A stretch of DNA of 64,000 nucleotides from Pseudoduganella ginsengisoli (GTDB lineage Bacteria; Pseudomonadota; Gammaproteobacteria; Burkholderiales; Burkholderiaceae_D): NCBI RefSeq assembly GCF_009720865.1, contig NZ_WNLA01000015.1:62001-126000 (forward strand), written 5' to 3'. The notes under the pieces are model-generated. The model was not told the DNA's origin. It did no database searches and saw only the letters and a program-made list of their open reading frames with translations. The translations under genes and the position numbers were made by a program. Of the stretch, positions 1 through 8,398 are shown piece by piece (position 1 is the first letter of the stretch; each line of letters begins with the position of its first letter).

Positions 1-2
1 TG

Positions 3-296
3 GGCGACTTCGTGCGCATGTATCCGGAATCGATTTACGCGGCCAACGCCCAGTACTTCCTGGGTAACACGTACTACGTGCAAAAGGATTGCAAGGGCGC
101 GATCCTGGCGCAGCAACTGGTCGTGAAGAATTACCCGGACAGCCCGCGCGCTGCCGACGCCATGCTGAACATTGCCACCTGCCAGACGGAACTGAAAGCC
201 GTGGCCAATGCGAAGAAAACACTGACGGACTTGATCAGCAAGTACCCGGACACGCCGCAGGCGCAAGAGGCGCGCGACCGCTTGAAGGGCAAATAA
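3..296 (+). CDS. cpoB: Tol-Pal system protein CpoB/YbgF, C-terminal part
   Basis: The gene enters from outside the window; only the last 97 codons are present and they end at TAA 294-296. The visible part is built of TPR-like helical hairpins (FLGNTYYVQKD, then DAMLNIATCQTEL, ending KYPDTPQAQEARDRL), which is the usual C-terminal TPR region of CpoB/YbgF. In this family the periplasmic protein links Tol-Pal outer-membrane constriction to peptidoglycan synthesis at division. The tRNA-Lys genes immediately downstream match the known tol-pal-ybgF-lysT order of other proteobacteria, which supports the assignment. The N-terminal coiled coil and signal peptide lie upstream and cannot be checked. Confidence 0.85.
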   Translation, partial: GDFVRMYPESIYAANAQYFLGNTYYVQKDCKGAILAQQLVVKNYPDSPRAADAMLNIATCQTELKAVANAKKTLTDLISKYPDTPQAQEARDRLKGK

Positions 297-330
297 TGGG
301 TTGGCGGCCCAATTAAATGCTCCTGGGCAT

Positions 331-359
331 TTGACAGAGCCGCCAAGCTTGCCTATAAT
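331..359 (+). promoter_or_regulatory. sigma70 promoter of the first tRNA-Lys
   Basis: A perfect -35 (TTGACA, 331-336) and a perfect -10 (TATAAT, 354-359) are separated by 17 bases. The mature tRNA starts 15 bases after the -10. This is a consensus strong promoter and probably drives both tRNA genes at 375 and 479. Confidence 0.9.
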
Positions 360-374
360 CTTGCTTCTTTCGAC

Positions 375-450
375 GGGTCGTTAGCTCAGCTGGTAGAGCA
401 GCGGACTTTTAATCCGTTGGTCGCAGGTTCGAATCCCGCACGGCCTACCA
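375..450 (+). tRNA. tRNA-Lys(TTT), copy 1
   Basis: The 76-nt gene has an encoded CCA end. The acceptor stem GGGTCGT pairs with ACGGCCT (G-T at the first pair and T-G at the fourth). The anticodon loop is CTTTTAA with anticodon TTT, and the T-arm is GGTTCGAATCC. It is identical to the copies at 479, 19050 and 38133. Confidence 0.97.
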
Positions 451-478
451 TTCGAAAGATGCTTGAAAAGTTCACCTT

Positions 479-554
479 GGGTCGTTAGCTCAGCTGGTAG
501 AGCAGCGGACTTTTAATCCGTTGGTCGCAGGTTCGAATCCCGCACGGCCTACCA
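479..554 (+). tRNA. tRNA-Lys(TTT), copy 2
   Basis: This is a second identical 76-nt tRNA-Lys, 28 bases after the first and probably in the same transcript. Its 3' end from 536, continuing 3 bases past CCA, is repeated at 2197-2218. That marks it as the insertion point of the islet downstream. Confidence 0.97.
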
Positions 555-562
555 AGATTCAT

Positions 563-595
563 AAAAAACGCCAACCTTTGCGGGTTGGCGTTTTT
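563..595 (+). terminator. Rho-independent terminator after the tRNA-Lys pair
   Basis: The stem AACGCCAACC / GGTTGGCGTT is followed by a T run, 9 bases after the second tRNA. An A run precedes the stem, so it could work in both directions. Confidence 0.85.
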
Positions 596-720
596 GTTTT
601 CTGGTCCGTGTCTGGTCCCTGCAAATTCCTTCCCAACTTCCTCATTCATTTTAGAGATCACTGGAGAGCAGAAATAGACCGAAGCGGGAGACTCGAACTA
701 TTTCACCTACAAGCGCTCTC

Positions 721-2013
721 TTACTCCTTTTTTTCTGCCGATTTAAGGTCCGCGCGATTCAGGCGCTTGCGCTCTATCTCCGCGATATAGTTGGCTAAAA
801 ACAGCCTGAATCTCGGATTGAAAATATCACTGTGTCCGTCTATGATTGCCGGATCAACAGCGGAAACCAATACGGGACTATACAATATCTCCGAAACCCC
901 TGGCCTCGGCTTCATCAGCGCATTTCCCATTATCACGCGCCCAGACAGATCCTCCCTCTTCAAGCAATCGGAATCATCACCGCACAGAGTTTCGTTGGCG
1001 CCATCTGGAGCTTTCTCAAGCACGTGCGTTACCTGCGGCTCATAGTCGCCCAATGCCTTATTAAAGAGTTCAGCCTGCTCAGTAGTACGGAACAACGGCC
1101 GGAATGGCCGGGTTACCCATCTCGACATCGGAAAGATAACTGAACGGGCTCGGTCCGTCTCGCTGGAAAAAACAATCAAAACGGGATCTTGTCGGTCATC
1201 GTATTTACGCGAACGGTACAAGCGATGAAAACGCTGGAACTGATACGCTTCAATCGCTGGATTCACCAACAGGACGATATCGCCAATGCTCTGAACGGGC
1301 GGCGGTACGAGGAGCGGTTGACTCTCAGCCCCGATACCTGTTCCGGCAAAGGCATCAGTATTTTGTATCAATCCATTTTCCAGTGTCTTGGATACCGACT
1401 TATAAAGCACCTGTGCACCAAGACTATGGCCAATGGACACTAATCCCATAAAATGATTGGGTGAATCCTTTTGCCGTGTTTGATAAATCAGCTGCAGTCT
1501 GGCAATAAACTCACTCACATCCCCTTCGCCAACTCGCTCGGCTCCTGGCTTGCGATCCCATATCGTCAGGTAATCAAGCGCCGATGGCAATGACTCCCCT
1601 CGCCAGCCGACATAGACACCAATAATTTTTACCTCATCCTTCTTGTCGGGATACCATGTCTTAAAGATTTTCGATAACTCATTCAACGATGCCTGAAAGT
1701 GCTCCAGGTTGGCATCATCGGGGGCAGCATTATGGTGCCAGCCGTGAATAAACAGGACTACTACCGTATTCGCCTCTTGAGATTGCTTGTCGACGAAAGC
1801 CAATGTGTCGCGGGCATGCGCCGTAGACCACATAGATCCAAAGTCATCGGACTGGACTACTCGAAGCGATACGTTTTCAGCTTGCACTGCCGTTTCAACA
1901 CCTCCAACATTAAATTCACGATGACCGTAACTGCAGCCGGAAAAGATTGAAGCCGCCAACAACGCCGTCGCGAGCCGAAATATTGTCTTGCTCCATACGC
2001 GATCATTTTTCAT
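721..2013 (-). CDS. alpha/beta-hydrolase lipoprotein
   Basis: The predicted product is a 430-residue lipoprotein. The chosen start, ATG at 2013, has an AAGGA ribosome site about 7 bases upstream and gives a clean signal sequence with lipobox IFSGC (Cys27); an upstream in-frame start would spoil it. The mature part has the alpha/beta-hydrolase landmarks: an oxyanion-type HGWHHN loop (90-95) and nucleophile elbow GHSLG with Ser197. Substrate is unknown; an esterase or lipase is likely. It is the only gene between tRNA-Lys copy 2 and the tRNA 3' duplicate at 2197, is visibly AT-richer than the chromosome around it, and was probably acquired horizontally. The signal peptide argues against an injected lipase effector. 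Confidence 0.75.
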   Translation of the reverse strand: MKNDRVWSKTIFRLATALLAASIFSGCSYGHREFNVGGVETAVQAENVSLRVVQSDDFGSMWSTAHARDTLAFVDKQSQEANTVVVLFIHGWHHNAAPDDANLEHFQASLNELSKIFKTWYPDKKDEVKIIGVYVGWRGESLPSALDYLTIWDRKPGAERVGEGDVSEFIARLQLIYQTRQKDSPNHFMGLVSIGHSLGAQVLYKSVSKTLENGLIQNTDAFAGTGIGAESQPLLVPPPVQSIGDIVLLVNPAIEAYQFQRFHRLYRSRKYDDRQDPVLIVFSSETDRARSVIFPMSRWVTRPFRPLFRTTEQAELFNKALGDYEPQVTHVLEKAPDGANETLCGDDSDCLKREDLSGRVIMGNALMKPRPGVSEILYSPVLVSAVDPAIIDGHSDIFNPRFRLFLANYIAEIERKRLNRADLKSAEKKE

Positions 2014-2196
2014 GGGGGAATCCTTCGCTTTTTTATACTCACACATTAGTCTTTCGTAGGAATGCTCCTGCACGATAGCGAAAATTTCCAAGAAAAAAGT
2101 CGCACATTCTCACAACGTGACATTACAACAACCCTATATCGGGAAATGTGAGCGCCCACAGTCAGCGGCGGCAACACTGCCCAAGCGCTCGTTTGC

Positions 2197-2218
2197 AATC
2201 CCGCACGGCCTACCAAGA
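2197..2218 (+). repeat. duplicated tRNA-Lys 3' end (att-like), right edge of islet 1
   Basis: These 22 bases repeat positions 536-557 exactly: the last 19 bases of tRNA-Lys copy 2 including CCA, plus 3 more. The rest of the tRNA is absent. A terminator hairpin follows directly, as after an intact tRNA gene. The arrangement tRNA - cargo - 3' tRNA fragment is the classic footprint of site-specific integration into a tRNA gene. The repeats are 1661 bases apart. Confidence 0.8.
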
Positions 2219-2227
2219 ATCATCAAG

Positions 2228-2260
2228 AAAGCCCACGCATTCCGGTGCATGGGCTTTTTT
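2228..2260 (+). terminator. terminator behind the tRNA-Lys fragment
   Basis: The stem AAAGCCCA..GCA / TGC..TGGGCTTT is followed by T residues. It is placed as a tRNA terminator would be, 10 bases after the duplicated CCA. It is probably the original terminator of copy 2, displaced by the insertion. Confidence 0.75.
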
Positions 2261-2363
2261 GTTTCTTCTCCTACCCCATCCACAACACTCCCTCATTGAC
2301 ATACATCAACCTTATGTCACCCGCGTATAATCAATTTTCCTATAGGAATTTTCGGCTTGGCAC

Positions 2364-4187
2364 ATGCGCCTGACTCTGTTCATCCTGGCCTTGGTTATCG
2401 CAGCATGCGAGCTGTTCGCCCTGCACGTGCTGACGCCGCTGGAAAACAATGTGCTTGACTGGATGGTGCGTACGCAGGCACGCGGCAAAGTCCCCTCCCC
2501 TGACATCGTCGTCGTCAATATCGACGACCCCAGCCTGGCGCGCATGCAGGATGTCGCAGGCGCGTGGCCGTGGCCGCGCGCCGTGCATGCGGAACTGGTG
2601 GCCGGGCTGCAGCGCCAGCAGCCGCGCGCGATCGTGTTCGACATCAGCTTTGTCGAGCGCGACATCTACCGCCCGGAAAGCGACCAGCTGTTCAACGAAT
2701 CGCTGGCCGGCAGCACCAATGTTTACTTCCCCATCGTGCGGCTGGATGCCGGCAACGCCGATGCCAGCTTGCCCGCGGCAGCCATCGCCAGCCAGATTGG
2801 CCTGACGCGTACCGATCGCGCCAAGCCGGACGCACGCTTGCGCGTCATGCCGCCATTGGCCGTGGATCCCAAATACTGGCGTACCGGCAGCATCAATATG
2901 CTCAGCGATATGGATGGCGTCACGCGCCATTACGAACTATTTGCCGACCACGATGGCTGGCTGCTGCCATCACTGCCCGCGCGCGTTGCGGAAAGCCTGG
3001 GCTATACGGTGCCGCGCCAGCCCAGCATGCTGCTGTCCTGGCGTGGCGACAAGACCGGCTTCCACACGATTTCCTATGCAGACCTGTATGAAGACTTCGG
3101 GCGCGAACATCCGAAACGCCCCGCCAATGAACTGGCAGGGAAAATCGTCATCATCGGCGCCGACGCCTCCGGCTTGAACGATTTGCGCCACACGCCGCTC
3201 GATGCCCGCTATCCCGGCGTGCAAATTCTCGCCATGGCGCTCGATAACCTGCAGCACGGCAGCATGATGCAGTCGCCGCCCGCGTGGCAGGTGCCGCTGG
3301 TGCTGCTGTTGTCGCTTGCGGCGCTCAACATGCTGTTCCAGCGTGGCACGCAAGTGCTGGCGCTGGGCGCCGGGCTGACAGCCTATACCGCCGCCGTGCT
3401 GCTGGGCGTGTACTGGGCCATCGGCCATCTGTGGCTGGTGCCGGCCATCTCGGCGTTGCTGCTGCTGTGGGCGTACTACATCGCTTGCGCGTTGCAGGCG
3501 TATCTTGCCGAGCGGCGCAGCCGCCGCCAGGCCGTGCAAATGTTCAGCCGCTTCGTCAATCCCCACGTGGTGCAGCAACTGGTGCAATACGGCGACATTG
3601 CGCGCGGCGGCGAAGCGCGCGACATATCCGTGCTGTTTTCCGATATCCGCGGCTTTACCACGCTGTCGGAAAACCGCAGCCCGCAAGAAGTCGTGGCGCT
3701 GTTGAACCGTTACTTCACGCTGCAGGTGGAAGTCGTGTTCCGCCATGGCGGCTCGCTGGACAAGTTCATCGGCGACTGCATCATGGCGTTCTGGGGCGCC
3801 CCGCTCGATGACCCCGACCATGCGCGCCATGCGGTCGAAGCGGCGCTGGAAATGGCGGAAGTGCTGCAGCGCTTCAAGAAGGAAATGGATGCGACGGAAC
3901 TGGATTTCGACGTCGGCATCGGCATCCATTCCGGCCCGGCCGTCGTGGGCCTGATCGGTTCCGACCAGCGGCGCGAATACACGGCCATTGGCGACACCGT
4001 CAACCTGGCCAGCCGCATCGAAGGCTTGACCAAAGGCGTGACCCGCATCCTCGTGTCGTCCGACACCGTGGAGCGCTGCGGCGACGCCTTCGAATTTACA
4101 CCGTTCGGCGCATTCGACGTCAAAGGACGGGAGCAGCAAGTATCGCTATTTGGTCCTGAAGTGAAAAAAGGAGGAGGGAAAGCATAA
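2364..4187 (+). CDS. CHASE2-domain adenylate/guanylate cyclase
   Basis: The 607-residue inner-membrane sensor has one N-terminal membrane segment (about 3-23), an extracytoplasmic CHASE2 domain (about 30-290) and a cluster of hydrophobic segments (about 305-385). A class III nucleotidyl cyclase domain follows (about 415-600). The catalytic metal motif is SDIRGFTTLSE near residue 425. The adenine-recognising pair typical of adenylate cyclases is present as DKFIGD (Lys) and AIGDTVN (Asp), so cAMP is the likely product. The stop overlaps the next start (TAATG at 4185-4189), which couples it to the SH3b and M48 genes. The signal sensed by CHASE2 is unknown. Confidence 0.9.
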   Translation: MRLTLFILALVIAACELFALHVLTPLENNVLDWMVRTQARGKVPSPDIVVVNIDDPSLARMQDVAGAWPWPRAVHAELVAGLQRQQPRAIVFDISFVERDIYRPESDQLFNESLAGSTNVYFPIVRLDAGNADASLPAAAIASQIGLTRTDRAKPDARLRVMPPLAVDPKYWRTGSINMLSDMDGVTRHYELFADHDGWLLPSLPARVAESLGYTVPRQPSMLLSWRGDKTGFHTISYADLYEDFGREHPKRPANELAGKIVIIGADASGLNDLRHTPLDARYPGVQILAMALDNLQHGSMMQSPPAWQVPLVLLLSLAALNMLFQRGTQVLALGAGLTAYTAAVLLGVYWAIGHLWLVPAISALLLLWAYYIACALQAYLAERRSRRQAVQMFSRFVNPHVVQQLVQYGDIARGGEARDISVLFSDIRGFTTLSENRSPQEVVALLNRYFTLQVEVVFRHGGSLDKFIGDCIMAFWGAPLDDPDHARHAVEAALEMAEVLQRFKKEMDATELDFDVGIGIHSGPAVVGLIGSDQRREYTAIGDTVNLASRIEGLTKGVTRILVSSDTVERCGDAFEFTPFGAFDVKGREQQVSLFGPEVKKGGGKA

Positions 4188-4687
4188 TGAAGACGACCTT
4201 GTACACGCTAGCCATTGCCGGCAGCCTGTGCCTGCCCGCTGTCGCGGCGGAGCAAGCGACGGCGGTGCGGCAAACGGATTTGAAAGCCAAGCCGTTCACC
4301 GATGCGGAAACCGTGGCCAGCCTGGCTGAACGTACGCGCGTGGAAGTGCTGAAGCGCGAAACCAGCTGGATCGAAGTCAAATCCGCGCCCAATACCGGCT
4401 GGGTCAAGATGCTGAGCCTGCGCTTCGATCCGCCCGCCAATGCCGCGGCAGCCAGTGCGTCCAACCCCTTCCTGATGTCGATCGGCAAAGGCGGCAGCGG
4501 CAGCGTTGCCACCACCGGCGTGCGCGGCCTGAAAGAAGAACAATTGATCAACCCGCAGCCGAATCCGGCCGCGCTGCAACAGATGCAAGGCAATGCCGTG
4601 AGCAGCGAAGACGCGGCGAAATTTGCCGCCAGCGGCGGGCTGCAAAGCCAGGCCGTCAAGTATGTCGCCGCAGGAGGTGCGAAATGA
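4187..4687 (+). CDS. secreted bacterial SH3-domain protein
   Basis: The 166-residue protein has a signal peptide ending near AVAA (residue 21) and one SH3b domain (about 22-85: TAVRQTDLKAKPFTDAETV, ending in the WVKML motif). A low-complexity Ala/Asn/Gln tail follows. SH3b domains usually bind cell-wall peptides, so a periplasmic wall-associated role is likely. It overlaps the cyclase stop and its own end overlaps the start of the M48 protease by 4 bases, so all three are made from one message. Confidence 0.8.
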   Translation: MKTTLYTLAIAGSLCLPAVAAEQATAVRQTDLKAKPFTDAETVASLAERTRVEVLKRETSWIEVKSAPNTGWVKMLSLRFDPPANAAAASASNPFLMSIGKGGSGSVATTGVRGLKEEQLINPQPNPAALQQMQGNAVSSEDAAKFAASGGLQSQAVKYVAAGGAK

Positions 4688-5589
4688 CATCCTTTAAATT
4701 TGCCGCCTTGTTCGCCGCTACCCTGGCCGTGACCGTTCCAGCGCACGCGCAGTTCCAGCTGCCGACGAGCATCGACGGCGCCAAGGCGCTGTTCAACAAA
4801 GGCAAGAACGTCGTCGATGCGCTGCGCGAATTCACGCTGGAAGATGAATTGGCTCTGGGCGAAGGCATGGCCAGCAACTTGCTGGGCGCGGCCCCGTTGT
4901 ATAACAATGCAGCCGCGCAGCGCTACGTGAACCAGGTCGGCCAGTGGGTTGCGGCGCAAGGGGAGCGGTCGGACTTGACGTGGCGCTTTGCCGTGCTCGA
5001 TGATGCCGAAGCCAATGCCTTTGCTGCACCGGGCGGCTATATCTTCATCACGCGCGGCTTGCTATACGGCTTGCGCAACGAAGCCGAACTGGCCGGCGTG
5101 CTGGCGCACGAAATCGCCCACGTGCTGCGCAAGCACCAGCTGGCGGCCATCAAAAAAGCAGCGCGCACGGCGTTGGGCAAAGAATTCCTCAGCGAGAAGG
5201 CGGAACAGAAAATGGCCCGCAGCGGCAATGGCCAGTTGACGCCATTGTTCCGCGAATTGTCCAACATCGGTACGACACTGTACGCGCGCGGGCTGGACAA
5301 GGACGATGAATATGAAGCCGACCGCATGGCCGTGGTGCTGGCGGCACGCGCCGGCTACAACCCATACGGCCTGCCATCCGTGCTGCAAACACTGCAAACA
5401 GTGAATGCGGACCATGAGGGCCTGGCGCTGATGTTTAAAACCCATCCGCCCTTCAATGCCCGGCTCGATGCACTGTCGGCAGTGATGGCGCAAGGCTTCG
5501 ACGCCTTCGAGCGGCAGCCGGATGGTGCGGAGCGCTTCAAGACCAGCCTGTCCGATCCGGTCAGCCCTGCCAAGCCGAAGAAAATATAA
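4684..5589 (+). CDS. M48-family periplasmic metalloprotease
   Basis: The 301-residue protein has an N-terminal signal peptide (cleavage near AHA, residue 22). The zinc site HEIAH is at His142, Glu143 and His146; the third ligand is in EADRMA (Glu211). This is the BepA/LoiP/HtpX-type M48 layout without the membrane helices of HtpX and without an obvious TPR tail. Related proteins degrade or refold damaged outer-membrane and periplasmic proteins. It is the last gene of the cyclase-SH3b-M48 operon and is followed by a terminator at 5612. Confidence 0.88.
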   Translation: MTSFKFAALFAATLAVTVPAHAQFQLPTSIDGAKALFNKGKNVVDALREFTLEDELALGEGMASNLLGAAPLYNNAAAQRYVNQVGQWVAAQGERSDLTWRFAVLDDAEANAFAAPGGYIFITRGLLYGLRNEAELAGVLAHEIAHVLRKHQLAAIKKAARTALGKEFLSEKAEQKMARSGNGQLTPLFRELSNIGTTLYARGLDKDDEYEADRMAVVLAARAGYNPYGLPSVLQTLQTVNADHEGLALMFKTHPPFNARLDALSAVMAQGFDAFERQPDGAERFKTSLSDPVSPAKPKKI

Positions 5590-5611
5590 GCCGCGCGCTG
5601 TTTTACCAAGT

Positions 5612-5641
5612 AACGCCGGCCTGCTTCTGGCTGGCGTTTTT
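5612..5641 (+). terminator. terminator of the cyclase-SH3b-M48 operon
   Basis: The stem AACGCCGGCC / GGCTGGCGTT (one G-T pair) is followed by TTTTT, 23 bases after the M48 stop. The opposing gene ends at 5646, so it may serve both directions. Confidence 0.75.
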
Positions 5642-5645
5642 AGTT

Positions 5646-6548
5646 TCAGCGGCGCGCCACCAGCACCATGGCGGCCAGCAAAAACTGGTCTTTCAGCAAA
5701 AACACGCCGCTGCCATTGAGCAGCGGGAAGTGCGCGCCGGCGGCCCAGCCGGGCAAGGTGAACATGAAGCTGGTGGTGCATGCCACTGTCACGGCGATAC
5801 CCGCCAGCGCCAGCGGCGCCAGCGCGCGCACCGGCAAGGCCAGCATGGCCAGCGCGGCAAACAGCAACTCCATCAAGCCGATGACATTGGAAACGCCCTG
5901 CACGTCCCACACGCCATACATCCACGCAAACACCCAATGATGGCGCACCAGCGGCTCGATGGCTTCGGCTTCGAACATGAAAAATTTCATGGCGCCGATC
6001 CAGCCCATCACCAGCACGACGCCGGCCCATGCCAGCACACGTGCAGCTTTATCCAGCCAGGACAGCGCAGGCAGCGCGGCGGCCAGCAGGTACAGGCTCA
6101 CGCCCAGCATCGGCACATATTTAATCGCGCTTTGCGCGGAACCGAGGAAGGGAAAGCCCCCCATCTCCTGCAGCCACACTGGATTGGTCAGCATATACAG
6201 CAAGTTGAAAGCATAGATGGCGCTTGCCAGCGCTGCGCCCCACAGCAATGGGCTGCGGCGGCGATAGAACAGCAAGCAGGCGCCCGCCGCCACCTCGGCC
6301 GCCATCGTCCCGGACAAGACCAGCGTGTCCGGCACTGCGCCGGCCAGCGCCTGCCACAACGTGCTGCCGTGCCACCAGCGCAGCGTATCGGCCGCCTCGG
6401 ACGGCGTCAGCTTCAGGCCGGCAAGCCACAATAAATACAGCGCATTGAGCAGCGCAAAATAACGCACCAGCGCATGGCCAGACCAGGCGGCCGGCATGCA
6501 ATGTTGGGTCCGCAACGTTGGCGGGGCGGCGAGTGTGGACAGAGACAT
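5646..6548 (-). CDS. DUF417/DoxX-like integral membrane protein
   Basis: The 300-residue protein has many hydrophobic segments. The C-terminal half carries DUF417 (YkgB/RclC) features: AMKFFMFEAEAIEPLV, HWVFAWMYG and an ending GSGVFLLKDQFLLAA. The N-terminal half (about 30-130) looks like a second DoxX-type four-helix unit (WWHGSTLWQALAG). It is therefore longer than typical DUF417 proteins of about 190 residues. ATG 6548 was chosen because AAGGAAG lies just upstream. RclC in Escherichia belongs to the reactive-chlorine response, but no rcl neighbours are present, so the role is open. Confidence 0.7.
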   Translation of the reverse strand: MSLSTLAAPPTLRTQHCMPAAWSGHALVRYFALLNALYLLWLAGLKLTPSEAADTLRWWHGSTLWQALAGAVPDTLVLSGTMAAEVAAGACLLFYRRRSPLLWGAALASAIYAFNLLYMLTNPVWLQEMGGFPFLGSAQSAIKYVPMLGVSLYLLAAALPALSWLDKAARVLAWAGVVLVMGWIGAMKFFMFEAEAIEPLVRHHWVFAWMYGVWDVQGVSNVIGLMELLFAALAMLALPVRALAPLALAGIAVTVACTTSFMFTLPGWAAGAHFPLLNGSGVFLLKDQFLLAAMVLVARR

Positions 6549-6771
6549 AGGCTTCCTTGTGGGATGAACAAAGCGGGGCCAGCCGGTCGCCGGCCCGCGC
6601 AGCTTGGTCGGGCAGCGCACCTCATCCTTACAAGTTTTTAACAGCAGCAGCCTGTGCCGCGGCCTTCTTCCCCCCGCGCCAATCGTGCGCAGGCCGCGCC
6701 GTGCTACGCTATTGTCCGCTTAACTTTTCAATAACAGTGGCACATGTTTATCCAACTAAACTGAGGATGCT

Positions 6772-7320
6772 ATGCTGAAAAAATCGATGTTAGCGCTCAT
6801 GTTTGCAGCCGCAGCAAGCGCGCAGGCGGAAGTACGTACGTTTGATATCGTCTATAAGGGGCTGTATTCAGTCGACGACCATGTCTTCCAGCCGGATAAA
6901 ACCCTGGAGGTGAAACTCACGGTCAAGGACCTCGACGGCAATGGCAGCTATACGGAAAATGAAGTCAAGGCGCTGAAGGCCAGCCACATCGATTACACGG
7001 GCACTTGCACGGTCGTGCACTGCCTGGAATATTTCAACTGGACACCGGGCAGCCTGCCGAATTACAGCGCCGTGTACCACAATTACGACGGCTTCTACAA
7101 TGAGCTGACCATCGTGAACCCTGGCGTGGAATACCGCGAATTCGTGCAATCGAATTGGGGCTTCCGCTATGACTTGACGTGGCATTGGACTGCCGACACA
7201 CAAACCACCATTACCCCCACCAGCCCGGTGCCGGAGCCATCCGGATACGCGATGCTGCTGGCCGGTCTGGCAGCGATCGGCGCGGCGGCATGGCGGCGCG
7301 GCGGGCAGCACAGCACGTAA
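6772..7320 (+). CDS. PEP-CTERM protein with an EF-hand-like calcium loop
   Basis: The 182-residue exported protein has a signal peptide cleaved near AQA (residue 19). A canonical 12-residue EF-hand loop lies at 53-64 (D53, D55, N57, S59, E64). The C-terminal sorting signal is VPEP (153-156), a hydrophobic segment and a terminal RR. PEP-CTERM proteins are processed by an exosortase, usually in exopolysaccharide-producing bacteria. No exosortase or polysaccharide genes are in this window. Ligand and function are unknown. Confidence 0.85.
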   Translation: MLKKSMLALMFAAAASAQAEVRTFDIVYKGLYSVDDHVFQPDKTLEVKLTVKDLDGNGSYTENEVKALKASHIDYTGTCTVVHCLEYFNWTPGSLPNYSAVYHNYDGFYNELTIVNPGVEYREFVQSNWGFRYDLTWHWTADTQTTITPTSPVPEPSGYAMLLAGLAAIGAAAWRRGGQHST

Positions 7321-7562
7321 AGCAACCCATTGCCCTTGGCCGCTCGCCGCAGCGCGCCAGGGGTGGTTGATGCATCGCAGCAATTTTAGTTGTATAATAG
7401 CGATCCCTTCGGATCCCCAGTTGCCAGCGCAACAGGCTTTTTCCGCAGCCGTGGCATTGCATCACCGCCCGCCCGGCCTATCCCAGCAGTATCCAGCAGC
7501 GCCGCTTTTGGCTGGCGCGCTTCGCCGTACCCCGTCTAATTTATCTAATTGAGAGTATCGTT

Positions 7563-7964
7563 ATGTTCAGCTTATCGAAGCGGATGATCCGCCGTATTGC
7601 CGTTGTTTTTGCTATGACCGCTGTGACCGCAGCATGCACCACCACGCAAGTTGCCGTTGTGCCTGCCGCTGCCGGGTTGCCGGAGTCCGCTACCGCGACC
7701 CTGCGCATCGACCAGGACAACACGGCAGCCAGCATTGCTGTGATTTACGACCAGGAAGGCAACGTCGTGCGCCGCGCCAGCTACTGGACGGACAACCTGC
7801 GCGAAGTCACCGTGCGCCCAGGCTTGTATGAAGTGGTGCTGCGCGTTGATGGCACGTATCCGGAACTGACGTCGTATCCGCGCGTCGTGCTCAACGTGCA
7901 GGCGGGCGAGAAACATGAACTGGCCGCAGCGCCGGCCAAGCCGGTGTGGACGGACCTGATCTAA
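7563..7964 (+). CDS. small lipoprotein, carbohydrate-binding-like fold possible
   Basis: The 133-residue protein has a lipobox VTAAC (Cys25) and so is probably an outer-membrane or periplasmic lipoprotein. The mature part of about 105 residues looks like a single beta sandwich (LRIDQDN, VIYDQEGNVVRRASYWT, LREVTVRPGLYEVVLRV, VVLNVQAGEKHELA). That pattern resembles carboxypeptidase-regulatory or PEGA-type domains, but this is inferred from the strand pattern only. It stands alone between the PEP-CTERM gene and the lysozyme pair. Confidence 0.65.
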   Translation: MFSLSKRMIRRIAVVFAMTAVTAACTTTQVAVVPAAAGLPESATATLRIDQDNTAASIAVIYDQEGNVVRRASYWTDNLREVTVRPGLYEVVLRVDGTYPELTSYPRVVLNVQAGEKHELAAAPAKPVWTDLI

Positions 7965-7969
7965 GCTGA

Positions 7970-8395
7970 CTACCGCTTTACGGCGTTGAGGAAGAAACCT
8001 TCCCAATACACGACGATTTCCTTGCTGTCCCGCACGTAAATGTAATCAATGCCGACGGGCTTCTTGCAAGTTATCGTGATCTCGCTGACCACGTCCGGCA
8101 ATGGAATACCCTTCGGTTCAATGTTATAGTTCCTGACAAAATAGGAATAAAACCGCCGCCGGACCGTCTTCATTTCCGGACGTATGCAGTCAGTACCGGC
8201 GAAGCGAATATGCTCAGGATCGATGCTCATCTGCGTTCCGACCAATGCATCCGCTTCGTCGCTCGAAATCGATGTCGTGGGCTGAGCATCCAGCACCTGG
8301 GTGACCACCCAGGTGCCAGTGAGGCGTTTATCAGGAGGCTTACCTTGTGCGCCAAACGCAAGCGCCAACATTGCGGCTAATGTGACGTGCCGCAT
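7970..8395 (-). CDS. secreted small protein, putative immunity partner of the adjacent lysozyme
   Basis: The 141-residue protein has a signal peptide (MRHVTLAAMLALAFGAQG) and a compact, lipocalin-like mature domain beginning LTGTWVVTQV. It has two cysteines (TDC and ITC) that could form a disulphide. It starts 3 bases after the lysozyme stop on the same strand, so the two are co-expressed and probably coupled. A periplasmic protein encoded right after an unexported cell-wall hydrolase is the arrangement of type VI effector/immunity pairs. The immunity role is inference from position and export; I do not recognise the family. Confidence 0.7.
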   Translation of the reverse strand: MRHVTLAAMLALAFGAQGKPPDKRLTGTWVVTQVLDAQPTTSISSDEADALVGTQMSIDPEHIRFAGTDCIRPEMKTVRRRFYSYFVRNYNIEPKGIPLPDVVSEITITCKKPVGIDYIYVRDSKEIVVYWEGFFLNAVKR

Positions 8396-8398
8396 CGC

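Larger units (their letters stand above)
2014..2363. other. intergenic stretch ending islet 1
   Basis: No credible gene is seen here. It holds the upstream region of the lipoprotein gene, the tRNA-Lys 3' fragment (2197-2218), a terminator hairpin (2228-2260), and about 100 bases of probable promoter region for the cyclase operon that starts at 2364. Confidence 0.6.

Noticed and set aside
2970..4139. A 389-codon minus-strand frame
   Set aside because: It lies wholly antisense to the CHASE2-cyclase gene and is His/Gln/Arg-rich shadow sequence.
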